Assembly (NCBI GenBank): GCA_041645325.1
Contig: JBAZQI010000005.1
Span: 1 to 47,472 of the forward strand
Length of the DNA: 47,472 nt
Reading direction: 5' to 3'
Source: JAFCCL01 sp041645325
GTDB taxonomy: Archaea; Iainarchaeota; Iainarchaeia; Iainarchaeales; GCA-2688035
The notes under the pieces were generated by a model. It made no database searches, was not told where the DNA came from, and saw only the letters and a program-made list of their open reading frames with translations. Shown here piece after piece: positions 6,269-13,870 of this stretch. The translations under genes and the position numbers were made by a program. How positions within the stretch are numbered: position 1 is the first letter of the stretch; each line of letters starts with the position of its first letter.

Positions 6269-7792
6269 TTACGCTTCAGGATTCACTTCAATGAAGTTTG
6301 TGAGCGTTTCCTCAGCGTACACGCCGGCTTTTGTCGGGTCGTCAAACCTGTAATGGAGCGAGCAGTATGTTGGAGCCTCCCTGCCCCTCATTGCGAGCGG
6401 CGCGCTTGCGCTCAGCTTTAACGACTTTGTTTCCCCTGCCGGAAGCGAATCAATAGTGTCCTCAATCAGGACAAGCCAGTCCGTGCTGCAAATCGCGCTG
6501 TTTGCGACCGCAAAAACAATGTTTTCCAAATCTAGCTTGCCTGTGTTTTTTATCTTTAAATCTAGCATTTTGCCCTCGTATTTTCCCAGTGTTTCGCTCC
6601 ATTCTATGCCTATCGGGCTTCTTGGGGTGAGCGTCGCGCTGATGCCGTATTCCGCTCCCTCGGTGACGTCAAGGGTGAGCGTTTTCTTTATGGGCTCCGC
6701 AAGGTATGGCGCGCTCAGCACAACGTTGCCTTTTATGCCTGCTTCCTTTTGGGCAGTTGCCGGCAGGATTGCCTGAAGCTCTTTTGTAACGGTTGCATTT
6801 GCCGGAATGCTGCTTATCTTTATTTCCTGCGGGTTGGACTGGTTTGCAACTTCGGTGAACTGGAACCATTGCCTTGCCTCGCTGGCGCTGTTTTTTATTG
6901 CGCTTGTTATTTCAATTGTGAGCACAAGGTCGTCTATTGCAAAATCGTTGCCGTTCTTTATGCTTATTTCGTCCGAATCCTTTTCGCCTGCCTTTGCGCC
7001 GAACTTTGCCTCGTCAACCTTTATCTCAAGCGCCGGGTTTGGGAAAAGCACAAAGTCGGCTTGGCCTTTTTTTGCCGTATACTTCACCCTGAGCACTGCA
7101 TTCTTTTTGTCGCCTTTCTTGCTGTCCTTTATCGCTGTTCCTGCAGGTACGCTTATTTCCAGTTGCGCCTCCTGTGTTGAGTTTGCCGGCAAGTTGATTG
7201 AGCCTGATTCAACCATCCCTGCAATGTCGCCTTCTGAAACAAGCTCGACTGTTGCGGCTGAATTCGCCTGGTTTTTCAGCTGCACGGAAAATGCTGCTTT
7301 TCCTCCGGCAAAAAGCTTTTTGGGGAAGTTTTGCTCAAAGTTAAGGATTTCAACGTCAATGTCCTTGGAAAGGGTTGCCACAGCCTCTTTTTCTTCCGCG
7401 CTGACTAAAAAAGTGCTTTTTTTTACCGTATATCCCGGAGCTGTAATCTCATACCGGTAGTTTCCGGGCCTGAGCTTCAGGTCATAGGTTGCCAGGCCGC
7501 TATCCTCAAAAACCGGCTGGTTTTGGCCTTCGGCGTAAACCTTTAAGTTGCTTTCATCCAAAAGCTTGCCTTCAGTGTCCTTGACCGAAAGGGTCACAGG
7601 CAGCATGCTTCCAATGAAGTAATCATATGCAAACCATGCAATTGCCGCAATGACAATAACCGCGATTATCGCAGGCAGGAACTTTTTCACCGGCTCAATC
7701 GCTTCCATTGCCTGCCCTGCAATGCCCTCGTCCTCAAACTCAACCTGTTCCGAACTATAGGACGGGTTGTCAAACTTGTCAAAATCCGGCAT
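6269..7792 (-). CDS. Membrane-anchored surface protein with Ig-like domains
   Basis: 507 aa. An acidic cytoplasmic tail (1-33) is followed by one membrane helix (about 38-61) and a large outside region. Residues about 65-130 resemble a carboxypeptidase-regulatory/PEGA-type beta domain (LPVTLSVKDTEGKLL...GNYRYEITAPGYT). The rest is made of beta-rich Ig-like/CARDB-like repeats with phrases such as VQLKNQANSAATVELVS and LKIKNTGKLDLENIVF. Three Cys lie near the C terminus. It is probably part of the cell envelope or a scaffold for surface interactions; no enzymatic motif is visible. Confidence 0.8.
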   Translation of the reverse strand: MPDFDKFDNPSYSSEQVEFEDEGIAGQAMEAIEPVKKFLPAIIAVIVIAAIAWFAYDYFIGSMLPVTLSVKDTEGKLLDESNLKVYAEGQNQPVFEDSGLATYDLKLRPGNYRYEITAPGYTVKKSTFLVSAEEKEAVATLSKDIDVEILNFEQNFPKKLFAGGKAAFSVQLKNQANSAATVELVSEGDIAGMVESGSINLPANSTQEAQLEISVPAGTAIKDSKKGDKKNAVLRVKYTAKKGQADFVLFPNPALEIKVDEAKFGAKAGEKDSDEISIKNGNDFAIDDLVLTIEITSAIKNSASEARQWFQFTEVANQSNPQEIKISSIPANATVTKELQAILPATAQKEAGIKGNVVLSAPYLAEPIKKTLTLDVTEGAEYGISATLTPRSPIGIEWSETLGKYEGKMLDLKIKNTGKLDLENIVFAVANSAICSTDWLVLIEDTIDSLPAGETKSLKLSASAPLAMRGREAPTYCSLHYRFDDPTKAGVYAEETLTNFIEVNPEA

Positions 7793-7822
7793 AAGAAAAA
7801 ACCTTAGTATTAACTAAATTGG

Positions 7823-7846
7823 AGGTTATTTAAATGGCTTGCGGTG
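7823..7846 (+). repeat. Copy 1 of the AGGTTATTTAAATGGCTTGC repeat
   Basis: The 24 bases from 7823 are identical to 9190-9213. On its left a degenerate arm AAAAAACCTTAG (about 7796-7807) faces it, so the site resembles the palindromes at 9169-9200 and 10870-10903. A further half-arm AAAACAACCTTAGATTCG lies at about 7868-7885. The right arm is also TATA-like, but no plus-strand gene follows. Confidence 0.6.
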
Positions 7847-7894
7847 AATGCTTTTACTTGCCTCTAAGAAAAAACAACCTTAGATTCGACGGGA

Positions 7895-8419
7895 TTATTT
7901 GAGGGCGTTTCGCCTGTTTCGTCTGACAGAACCAGCAACTTGGCGGGGTGACTTGCCTTTCTTTAAGCCATTCCTAATCAAAGTTGAGTATACTCCAAAT
8001 TCTGGCGCTTTCTTTACAATAAACTTCAGTGGCTTCAAGCCGAGTTTTTTTCTTGCAAGATTTATGCTGGCCATATCCCTTTGAATGTATGCTGGTTGTT
8101 CTTTGGAAACGCGATAAACCAGCATTACGTCCCTTTTGCCTGCATTGACGGCCTGTTTCGGGGGCCAGGTTTCTGACACAACAACGCTTGCTTTTTTTCC
8201 CAAGCCAAGCTTTTTTAACGCGTGTTCAACCCTCCTAATCCGCTCGGGCAGGGGTTGACTATTAGTAACATTCTTTAATCGCTTAAGTCTTTCATCTGGA
8301 CCGACAAAAACAACAATCTTTTCGGCATCAATATCTTTCAATCTATTAAGGGCTCCCAAATGCCCTTTGTGCAGGTAGTCAAAAAAACCAGCTAAGAAGA
8401 CAGTTTCAAATTTTGCCAT
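7895..8419 (-). CDS. CoaD-like cytidylyltransferase-fold protein (putative phosphopantetheine adenylyltransferase)
   Basis: 174 aa with the HxGH nucleotide-binding motif in FLAGFFDYLHKGHLGAL (8-24) and a C-terminal STLIRNGLKKGK that resembles the ISSTxIRxG motif of nucleotidyltransferases. Size and order fit archaeal phosphopantetheine adenylyltransferase, which makes dephospho-CoA from 4'-phosphopantetheine and ATP. The window also carries coaBC, the preceding part of the pathway. The C-terminal 25 residues are unusually basic. An alternative is another small-molecule cytidylyl/adenylyl-transferase. A TATA element, TTTTTATAG, about 28 bases upstream suggests a leaderless mRNA. Confidence 0.65.
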   Translation of the reverse strand: MAKFETVFLAGFFDYLHKGHLGALNRLKDIDAEKIVVFVGPDERLKRLKNVTNSQPLPERIRRVEHALKKLGLGKKASVVVSETWPPKQAVNAGKRDVMLVYRVSKEQPAYIQRDMASINLARKKLGLKPLKFIVKKAPEFGVYSTLIRNGLKKGKSPRQVAGSVRRNRRNALK

Positions 8420-8460
8420 AACTATAGTGACAATTCAAACTATAAAAATGGTTGCTTTAT

Positions 8461-9090
8461 TCAGGGCTGAAGGTTTTTTTCCTTTACCTTGCGTATGAGT
8501 TTTTTTATGTCAAGCCCTTTGCCAATTAATTCTTTTTCAATTATTCTTACAAGTTCAAATTCTTGTTTTATGCTTCCTTCTCTTTTGAATTCTCCTCTTT
8601 TTATTCTGTCTTCTATGCTTTTCCATGCTTCATCCAAGGGAAAGATGTCGTTTCTCCATCCTATGATTTGCTGATTTTTGTCTCTTATCGGAATTCCCCT
8701 GCAAATGTCATCACTGTATGTCACTATTTTTTGCTCTAAACTCAGTTCAACCAGTCTAGCCTGGTTTTCAAAATCAGGACTTTGAAGCGCATTTGTTACC
8801 AGCGCCTTCGCAAATTCTGGAAAACCTTTTTTTGTGAAGTGGTCTTTTGCCAAAAAGCATTCATTTCCTTTTTCCCCGAATTGCTTGAAAGCATCGTGTG
8901 CCAAAGCGGCCCTCGAAACAAATTCCGGGCTTATTTTAACGCCTTTTTCCTTTAATTGTGCTGCAATTTCTTCTGCCGCCAGCTCACAGAGCAAGCAGTG
9001 TTCTTTAACGCCGGAATAGTTTTCAGGCATATTATTCAGAAGCCTGATAATAACTCCCCGTTCCGGTATTTTTGGGCTCTCTTTTGGCAT
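8461..9090 (-). CDS. HD-domain putative phosphohydrolase
   Basis: 209 aa from ATG 9090. An HD-type metal site is suggested by EHCLLCELAAEEIAAQ (first His), AALAHDAFKQFG (the HD pair) and a later VTYSDDICRG (Asp). The spacing fits small HD hydrolases acting on nucleotides or phosphoesters. I chose ATG 9090 because an AGGAGA site (9098-9103) lies 7 bases upstream and a TATA box TTTAAAAAC (about 9124-9132) sits at promoter distance. An upstream in-frame ATG (9144) precedes that TATA box and is unlikely. The substrate is unknown. Confidence 0.68.
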   Translation of the reverse strand: MPKESPKIPERGVIIRLLNNMPENYSGVKEHCLLCELAAEEIAAQLKEKGVKISPEFVSRAALAHDAFKQFGEKGNECFLAKDHFTKKGFPEFAKALVTNALQSPDFENQARLVELSLEQKIVTYSDDICRGIPIRDKNQQIIGWRNDIFPLDEAWKSIEDRIKRGEFKREGSIKQEFELVRIIEKELIGKGLDIKKLIRKVKEKNLQP

Positions 9091-9168
9091 GCTATATTCT
9101 CCTGAAAAATATTGCCCTTTACAAGTTTTTAAAGATAACGACATTACAGGGCCCTTAACTTTCGTAAA

Positions 9169-9213
9169 AAATAACCTTAAATTTCGGCAAGGTTATTTAA
9201 ATGGCTTGCGGTG
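9169..9213. repeat. Palindromic intergenic repeat, best copy
   Basis: AAATAACCTT and AAGGTTATTT form a perfect 10-bp inverted repeat around a 10-base centre AAATTTCGGC, followed by AAATGGCTTGCGGTG shared with 7823-7846. Related copies lie at about 10340-10371 (left arm and centre conserved, right arm degenerate) and 10870-10903 (one mismatch). It is either a small mobile palindrome or a shared operator. Confidence 0.65.
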
Positions 9214-9220
9214 GGCAGCC

Positions 9221-9610
9221 TTATTTCAGTATTAGGTCAATCATTTCGTCAAACGTGAGTTTCAGGTCAGGTCTTTCCATTTTTTCTGCCCATTGGTTTA
9301 TGCCTTTGCATGCCCTTTCTATTTCGTCTTTGCCGCCCACTGCACTTATGAAGGCTTTCCTTCTTTCTGCTGGGTCAGGATGGTGGAACTCCAAGTTTTT
9401 TTTTAAGGTTCTTCTGTATTGGATGAAGTTAACAAAGCTGCTAGGGCCACGCCCGATTGCCTTTCCTTTCCGAATCGCAAGCAGCGACAGTTCATTTGCT
9501 TTTTCTGGGCGTGTAAGAGGCTTCACTGCTTGCAGCTTTGCGGGTAATCTTGATTCCAGCCATTTTTTGTATTCTTCGGAAGTCAACTGCTTTCGCTCTG
9601 CTCCTGCCAT
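9221..9610 (-). CDS. Uncharacterised protein, about 129 aa
   Basis: A soluble, basic, largely helical protein (LTSEEYKKWLESRLPAKL ... FDEMIDLILK) with no recognised family or catalytic motif. Start uncertain: ATG 9610 has a weak GGAAG nearby, while an in-frame TTG at 9655 would add 15 residues. It is downstream of the minus-strand hicBA module by gene order but separated by about 150 bases. Confidence 0.55.
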   Translation of the reverse strand: MAGAERKQLTSEEYKKWLESRLPAKLQAVKPLTRPEKANELSLLAIRKGKAIGRGPSSFVNFIQYRRTLKKNLEFHHPDPAERRKAFISAVGGKDEIERACKGINQWAEKMERPDLKLTFDEMIDLILK

Positions 9611-9757
9611 GCTTCCTATTAATGCCTGATTACGCGGTTTTTTTGTGCCTGTCAAAAGGGTTCTTTCTTGGCTTTAACATAGTATAACTGTGCATATTCT
9701 AGAAAATAAAGCTTTTGGATTGCCTTGCGGCAAAAGCAAGCATTGGTTCTGGCGATA

Positions 9758-9976
9758 TTATTTGAGTAGTTTGAGGAATTCGTCTTTTTTCATTTTCAGG
9801 TCTTGCTTGATTATTTTTGTGAGCAGCTTTATTCTGATTTCTTTGTGCATTGGAATTACCGTTGTTCTTCCGTCGGCGTGCTCAAAAAATGCGTGGGCGT
9901 CTTTCTGCCTGGTTTGCTGAAATCCGAATTTTTCCAGTGCTGCCAGGACTTTTCTTATTTTTACGGAATTAGGCAT
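9758..9976 (-). CDS. hicA: HicA-family mRNA interferase toxin (variant motif)
   Basis: 72 aa with the double-stranded RNA-binding-like HicA fold signature: GFQQTRQKDAHAFFEHADGRTTVIPMHKEI, then LLTKIIKQDL and DEFLKLL. HicA cleaves mRNA using the His of the GSH motif. Here that motif reads DAH, so the catalytic His28 is kept but the usual Gly and Ser are replaced. The start is ATG 9976, which overlaps the hicB stop codon in ATGCCTAA; the other hicBA pair uses the same 8-base overlap. An upstream in-frame ATG inside hicB is unlikely. Confidence 0.85.
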   Translation of the reverse strand: MPNSVKIRKVLAALEKFGFQQTRQKDAHAFFEHADGRTTVIPMHKEIRIKLLTKIIKQDLKMKKDEFLKLLK

Positions 9977-10193
9977 ATACTGCGACCTTTTCAATGCTGA
10001 CAAAAGGCGTTTTTCTCTTTGTTTTCTTTTCGTTCATTACTTCCAGGCAGAGTTCTATTGCCTCTTTTGCGTTTTCCAATGCTTCTTTTTTCGTTTTTCC
10101 CTGGGTGTGGCACCCAGGCAGGGCAGGGACATCCACAATAAACCAGCCTTCTTCGTCTTTTTCAAGGACAACGTCAAACGTTCTTTCCTTCAT
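9969..10193 (-). CDS. hicB: HicB-family antitoxin
   Basis: 74 aa from ATG 10193, with TFDVVLEKDEEGWFIVDVPALPGCHTQGKTKKEALENAKEAIELCLE, the degraded RNase H-like fold of HicB that binds and blocks HicA. No separate DNA-binding domain is visible, so autoregulation would need the RNase H-like part or the toxin complex. Gene order is antitoxin first, as in many archaeal pairs. A TTG upstream at 10205 is in frame but lacks support. Confidence 0.88.
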   Translation of the reverse strand: MKERTFDVVLEKDEEGWFIVDVPALPGCHTQGKTKKEALENAKEAIELCLEVMNEKKTKRKTPFVSIEKVAVYA

Positions 10194-10205
10194 TTTTCTT
10201 ACCAA

Positions 10206-10421
10206 GTATTATTTGCCTTAACAAAAATAAAAGGCTTTTGCAATGGCAAAAGGCTTTGCCAGACTATTTGCCTTTCTTTTCTTCCCAAACTTTTGCAAGC
10301 ACTTTTTCAGACCAAAGGGAATATCGTTCTTTGCGCATATAAATAACCTTAATCTTCGGCAAGCCATTTTAATCCAACCGTTTTTTATTCGGTTCCGTGA
10401 AATATATTCTTAGTGGTTGAA
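10206..10421. promoter_or_regulatory. Divergent intergenic region between two hicBA modules
   Basis: 216 bases separate the two antitoxin genes. It contains a GCAAAAGG/GGCTTTTGC-type imperfect hairpin at about 10232-10262, the palindromic repeat copy at about 10340-10371, and AT-rich boxes (AAATATATT at 10400-10408 for the plus side). No gene is supported. Confidence 0.45.
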
Positions 10422-10643
10422 ATGGATAAGACTTTCAAGATTTTGGTTGAAGAGGGCCAGGATGGCTATTTCATTGGCGAGGTTCCTGAGCTGCCTGGCT
10501 GTTACTCGCAGGGCAGGACTGTGAAAGAGCTGATGGTTAACATAAAAGAGGCCATTGAGCTTTATCTTGAGTCAATGGATGCTTTGAACAAAAAGCCGCA
10601 GAAAAGGTTCTTTGAAATAAAAGAAGTTGTGGTAAATGCCTAA
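10422..10643 (+). CDS. hicB: HicB-family antitoxin (second module)
   Basis: 73 aa from ATG 10422: TFKILVEEGQDGYFIGEVPELPGCYSQGRTVKELMVNIKEAIELYLE. It is clearly a paralogue of the other HicB and aligns with it from the first residues, which favours this ATG over the GTG at 10413 in the same frame. It overlaps hicA by 8 bases and diverges from the first module. Confidence 0.88.
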   Translation: MDKTFKILVEEGQDGYFIGEVPELPGCYSQGRTVKELMVNIKEAIELYLESMDALNKKPQKRFFEIKEVVVNA

Positions 10644-10863
10644 GCTGAAGCCTGTTTCTCCAAAACAGCTGATTAAAATAATTGAAAAGCTTGGCTATAG
10701 GTTCCTGAGGCAAAAAGGAAGCCATGCAACCTTTGCAAATGCCGATGGAAAAATACTTGTGGTGCCAATCCATTCCGGTAGGAAAATTGACAGGGGCTTA
10801 TTGCTGAAAATAATCAAAAAAGAGCTTGGCATGGCAAGAGAAGAATTTGAAAAGCTTCTTTAA
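10636..10863 (+). CDS. hicA: HicA-family mRNA interferase toxin (canonical motif)
   Basis: 75 aa with the intact motif RQKGSHATFANADGKILVVPIHSG (catalytic His30) and the C-terminal LLLKIIKKELGMAREEFEKLL. This copy should be an active RNA-cleaving toxin, in contrast to the DAH variant of the neighbouring module. It shares the ATGCCTAA overlap with its antitoxin gene. Confidence 0.9.
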   Translation: MPKLKPVSPKQLIKIIEKLGYRFLRQKGSHATFANADGKILVVPIHSGRKIDRGLLLKIIKKELGMAREEFEKLL

Positions 10864-10869
10864 GCCCAA

Positions 10870-10906
10870 AAAATAACTTTAAATCCCGGCAAGGTTATTT
10901 AAATAA
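10870..10906 (+). promoter_or_regulatory. Palindromic repeat copy that supplies a promoter
   Basis: AAATAACTTT-AAATCCCGGC-AAGGTTATTT is one mismatch from a perfect 10-bp palindrome. The right arm TTATTTAAATA ends about 21-27 bases before the ATG at 10927, so here the repeat acts as box A of a leaderless transcript for the next two genes. Confidence 0.55.
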
Positions 10907-10926
10907 TTTCGCCCTAGTTCTTATTT

Positions 10927-11337
10927 ATGCATATTTTTCTTGTTTCTGACTCAAAGACGGGAATTAACTTTTTTCCCGAGCTTGAGGCTTTTTTGCGCTC
11001 AAAGATTGCCGATGCTGAAGTTGACGCGATTTTTGTGCCTTTTCCGGAGGACATTCCCGCGGCCGTGCATGCAGTCAAGGGTGAAGCAAGCCTTGTGTTT
11101 GTCTTCGTGCTGTACGAAGAGCCTGATTTCAAGATTCAGGCGCTTTTGAACAAGCTTATTGAAATAGAGCTGATGGGTGGCAGAACCATTATTGTCAAGG
11201 CCGTTGAGGAAAAAGAGTTTGAGAGCCTTGACCCTTATCGCCTTGAACAGGAAAAGCAGGTGCTTGCCGAAAAATGGGGCGAGCTCATAATAAACAGGCT
11301 TTTCAATCCCGGCTATTTTGCCCCAAAGGAAAACTGA
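10927..11337 (+). CDS. Lumazine/riboflavin synthase-like protein
   Basis: 136 aa in the size range of archaeal riboflavin synthase and lumazine synthase. The opening strand IFLVSDSKTGINFFPELEAFL, the middle EASLVFVFVLYEEPDF...LIEIELMGGRTIIVKAVEE and the end KWGELIINRLFNPGYF resemble archaeal RibC-type proteins, which end in a similar helix and FKPEYL-like tail. The catalytic His of lumazine synthase (normally HE/H in the middle helix) is not clear, so it may be a divergent relative. It is followed by lysA after 15 bases. Confidence 0.45.
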   Translation: MHIFLVSDSKTGINFFPELEAFLRSKIADAEVDAIFVPFPEDIPAAVHAVKGEASLVFVFVLYEEPDFKIQALLNKLIEIELMGGRTIIVKAVEEKEFESLDPYRLEQEKQVLAEKWGELIINRLFNPGYFAPKEN

Positions 11338-11352
11338 TGGTGTGGTTAAAAA

Positions 11353-12624
11353 ATGTGGTGGCAAACTGCAGGGCATTTGGATGTGAAAGAAAACAGGCTT
11401 TTTATTGGGGGTTTAAGTGCCGAGGCCCTTGCAAAGCAGTTTGGCACGCCATTGTTTGTTTACAATGGTGACAGGATTGTTGAAAATTTTCGCGCAATAA
11501 GGGCTGCTTTTGCAGAGCAGGGTGCGAAGCCTAGGATTCATTATGCGGTGAAGGCAAATTCAAGGCTTGCCTTGCTGCGGCTGCTTCAAAAAGAAGGCGC
11601 TTTTGTTGATGCTGTTTCGCCGAACGAGGTTGAGCTTGCCTTGCGCGCCGGCTTTTCAAGGGAACGGGTTCTTTTTACTGGCACAAGCGTGAGCGATGAT
11701 GAGCTCAGGCAGCTCATTGAAGCAGGCGTTGTGATAAACATTGACAGCTTTTCGCAGATGCGCCGGATGAAAGGGCTTGGTTTTAAGGGCAGGGCAAGCA
11801 TTCGCTGGAACCCTGGTTTTGGCGCAGGGGCGCATTCACACACAATAACTGCGGGAAAGTTCATAAAATTCGGCATTCCTGAATCACAAATAGAATCTGC
11901 CTTTTTGCAGGCAAAGGCAATGGGCCTTGACATTGTTGGATTGCACCAGCACATAGGTTCCGGCTGGCTTGGCGAGGATGTTGATGTTTTTCTTGAAACA
12001 GCCGGCAAGACAATTGCCGTTGCCGAAAAGGCTGAGCGGATTCTTGGCAAAAGGCTTGAATTTGTTGATTTTGGCGGCGGTCCTGGCATTCGCTACAGGC
12101 AAGAGCAGGTCGCTTTTCCGCTTGAAAAGTATGCAAAGGGCATTGTGTCCAAAATGAATGCCTCGGGGCTCAAGGCCGGGATTGCGATTGAGCCTGGCAG
12201 GAGCATTGTGGGTGATGCCGGCGTGCTGCTTTGTGAAGTTAACACTGTTGAGGAAAAAAACGTTCCTGTGATTGGGGTGAATTCCGGCTTCAACAACCTG
12301 ATAAGGCCTGCTTTTTACGGCAGCTTCCACGAGATTGTGGTGTGCGGCAATGTGAATGGCGTGTGCACGAAAAAGTTTTTGGTAGCCGGCAATTTGTGCG
12401 AATCAGGCGACGTGTTCAATGAGAACAGGGAAACATTGAGAGAACTGCCTGTTCCAAACGAAAAGGACATTATTGCAATTCTTAATGCCGGCGCTTATGG
12501 CTTTGAAATGGGTTCCAATTACAATTCAAGGGGTTTGCCTGCCTGCGTGCTTGTTTGCGGCGGCAAGGCTTCTTTGATAAGGGAAAGGCAGTGCCTGGAA
12601 GACATTTTGCGCGGCGAAAAGTGA
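11353..12624 (+). CDS. lysA: Diaminopimelate decarboxylase
   Basis: 423 aa PLP enzyme of alanine-racemase fold III that removes CO2 from meso-diaminopimelate to give lysine. Visible sites are the PLP lysine in HYAVKANS (K67), the glycine-rich HQHIGSG, FGGGPGIRY, the phosphate-binding EPGRSIVG and the catalytic GNLCESGDVF. The full length and all motifs indicate an active enzyme. It follows the lumazine/riboflavin synthase-like gene closely and probably shares its promoter. No other lysine gene is in the window. Confidence 0.95.
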   Translation: MWWQTAGHLDVKENRLFIGGLSAEALAKQFGTPLFVYNGDRIVENFRAIRAAFAEQGAKPRIHYAVKANSRLALLRLLQKEGAFVDAVSPNEVELALRAGFSRERVLFTGTSVSDDELRQLIEAGVVINIDSFSQMRRMKGLGFKGRASIRWNPGFGAGAHSHTITAGKFIKFGIPESQIESAFLQAKAMGLDIVGLHQHIGSGWLGEDVDVFLETAGKTIAVAEKAERILGKRLEFVDFGGGPGIRYRQEQVAFPLEKYAKGIVSKMNASGLKAGIAIEPGRSIVGDAGVLLCEVNTVEEKNVPVIGVNSGFNNLIRPAFYGSFHEIVVCGNVNGVCTKKFLVAGNLCESGDVFNENRETLRELPVPNEKDIIAILNAGAYGFEMGSNYNSRGLPACVLVCGGKASLIRERQCLEDILRGEK

Positions 12625-12642
12625 GTTGGCTGATTGAGCGCA

Positions 12643-13761
12643 CTACCGGATTTTTTTTGTTTTTTTCAAAAACTGCCTTTTTACTGCTTCGTGCTTTTCC
12701 TTGGTCTTCAAAAGTAGTGTGAGCCTTTTGATTTTTTCTTCCAATTCTTCTTCTTTTTTCAGCTTGCTTTCCGCAATATTCCTAAAGTGCTTTGCAATGT
12801 CCAATTGTTCAGCTAGCTGGCCGTGCAGCCTTTTCAATTCCACTTCAAACTTTTTCTCAGCCTCTGCTTTTGCCGAAAGCTTGTTTTCCTGCAGTCCCAG
12901 CAGTTCGTGCGTGTAGCTATTGCGCAACTGCATGGTTTCGTGCTCCACATCAAGCACGATTTTTTTTGCGTAATCGCGCTCTTTTTTCAAATCTTTTATG
13001 AGCTCTTCGGCCTTTTCGCTATAAGCGGAAAATGTCTGCTTCAACGAATCAAGCTTTTCCTTAAGTTCGGCATAGCTGTTCTGCACGTAATCCACCTGGC
13101 TTTTGTGGAAAGAAATGCTTTTTTCAAGGTCTTCCGAGCCAACAGCCATTTTCCTGCCCAGCTCGCCAAGTTGTTGCTCTATGTCGGCAACCGTTTCCTC
13201 TTCAAAATAGCCAAGATAGCTTTTTTTGCGGACATCCTCATATTTTTCCCTCAGGTCCTGCAGCTCATCTTCTTTTCTTTCAAGGACCTGCATTACCTGC
13301 CTTGCCGTGCTGTTTCCCGCCAGTGGAGTGAAACCCTGTTTTTTCAGGAAGATTGTTGCCCTTTCAAGGGAATAGCGCGCCTTCAAAAGCAATCCAAGAA
13401 TGCGCTGTTCCAAATCTGCATAAAGGTCCGGCGTTTCGTCTGTTTCAAGCTCGTTGACAGTTCGCGCCCTGCTTTTCCTTTGCCTTTCAAACTCAAGGTT
13501 TTTTTCAAGAAGCGCCAAAAGCTTTTCCATTTCCTTCAAAAAAGGCCTGAGGTCAGGCTTGCCCTCGGCAGGCTCTTTTTCAATGCCTTCAACAAGCCCG
13601 GCAAAAAGGCCGTAGAGCCCTTGCAGTTCAGAAACGCTTTTGTCCAAGGCGTTTGCAAAAACATTTCTGCTTACATTTCTCCATGACTGCCTGCTTATGC
13701 CTGCCTGCAGTTCGTCAATTCCCTCGCCTATTTCGTGCAAGATTCTCTCGGCTTCAGCCAT
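12643..13761 (-). CDS. Long coiled-coil protein
   Basis: 372 aa without membrane segment or enzymatic motif. Heptad-like, strongly charged helices cover roughly 150-360 (KEDELQDLREKYEDVRKKS, ELKEKLDSLKQTFSAYSEKAEELIKDLKKERDYAKK, EEELEEKIKRLTLLLKTKEKHEA), and the N-terminal part is also helical. It may be a structural or chromosome/cell-organisation protein; no family is recognised. A TATA-like ATATTTAAAA (about 13794-13803) lies upstream. Confidence 0.7.
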   Translation of the reverse strand: MAEAERILHEIGEGIDELQAGISRQSWRNVSRNVFANALDKSVSELQGLYGLFAGLVEGIEKEPAEGKPDLRPFLKEMEKLLALLEKNLEFERQRKSRARTVNELETDETPDLYADLEQRILGLLLKARYSLERATIFLKKQGFTPLAGNSTARQVMQVLERKEDELQDLREKYEDVRKKSYLGYFEEETVADIEQQLGELGRKMAVGSEDLEKSISFHKSQVDYVQNSYAELKEKLDSLKQTFSAYSEKAEELIKDLKKERDYAKKIVLDVEHETMQLRNSYTHELLGLQENKLSAKAEAEKKFEVELKRLHGQLAEQLDIAKHFRNIAESKLKKEEELEEKIKRLTLLLKTKEKHEAVKRQFLKKTKKIR

Positions 13762-13870
13762 AAAACAACGTTATAATAACGGCAAACTTGGTTTTAAATA
13801 TTTGGTTGAAGGGCGAAGGAATTTGAGGCAGGATTTTTTTGGGAAGCTGGTGCAAATTCAAAACAGCCGG

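Noticed and set aside
6807..7460. Plus-strand frame of 217 codons opposite the surface protein gene.
   Set aside because: Ser/Phe-rich composition typical of an antisense shadow; no promoter or ribosome binding site.
9090..9144. The upstream ATG (9144) as start of the HD-domain gene.
   Set aside because: A TATA box lies between it and the internal ATG 9090, which has a proper ribosome binding site.
12823..13686. Plus-strand frame of 287 codons opposite the coiled-coil gene.
   Set aside because: Antisense shadow of a Glu/Lys-rich gene, giving a Phe/Leu-rich non-natural composition.
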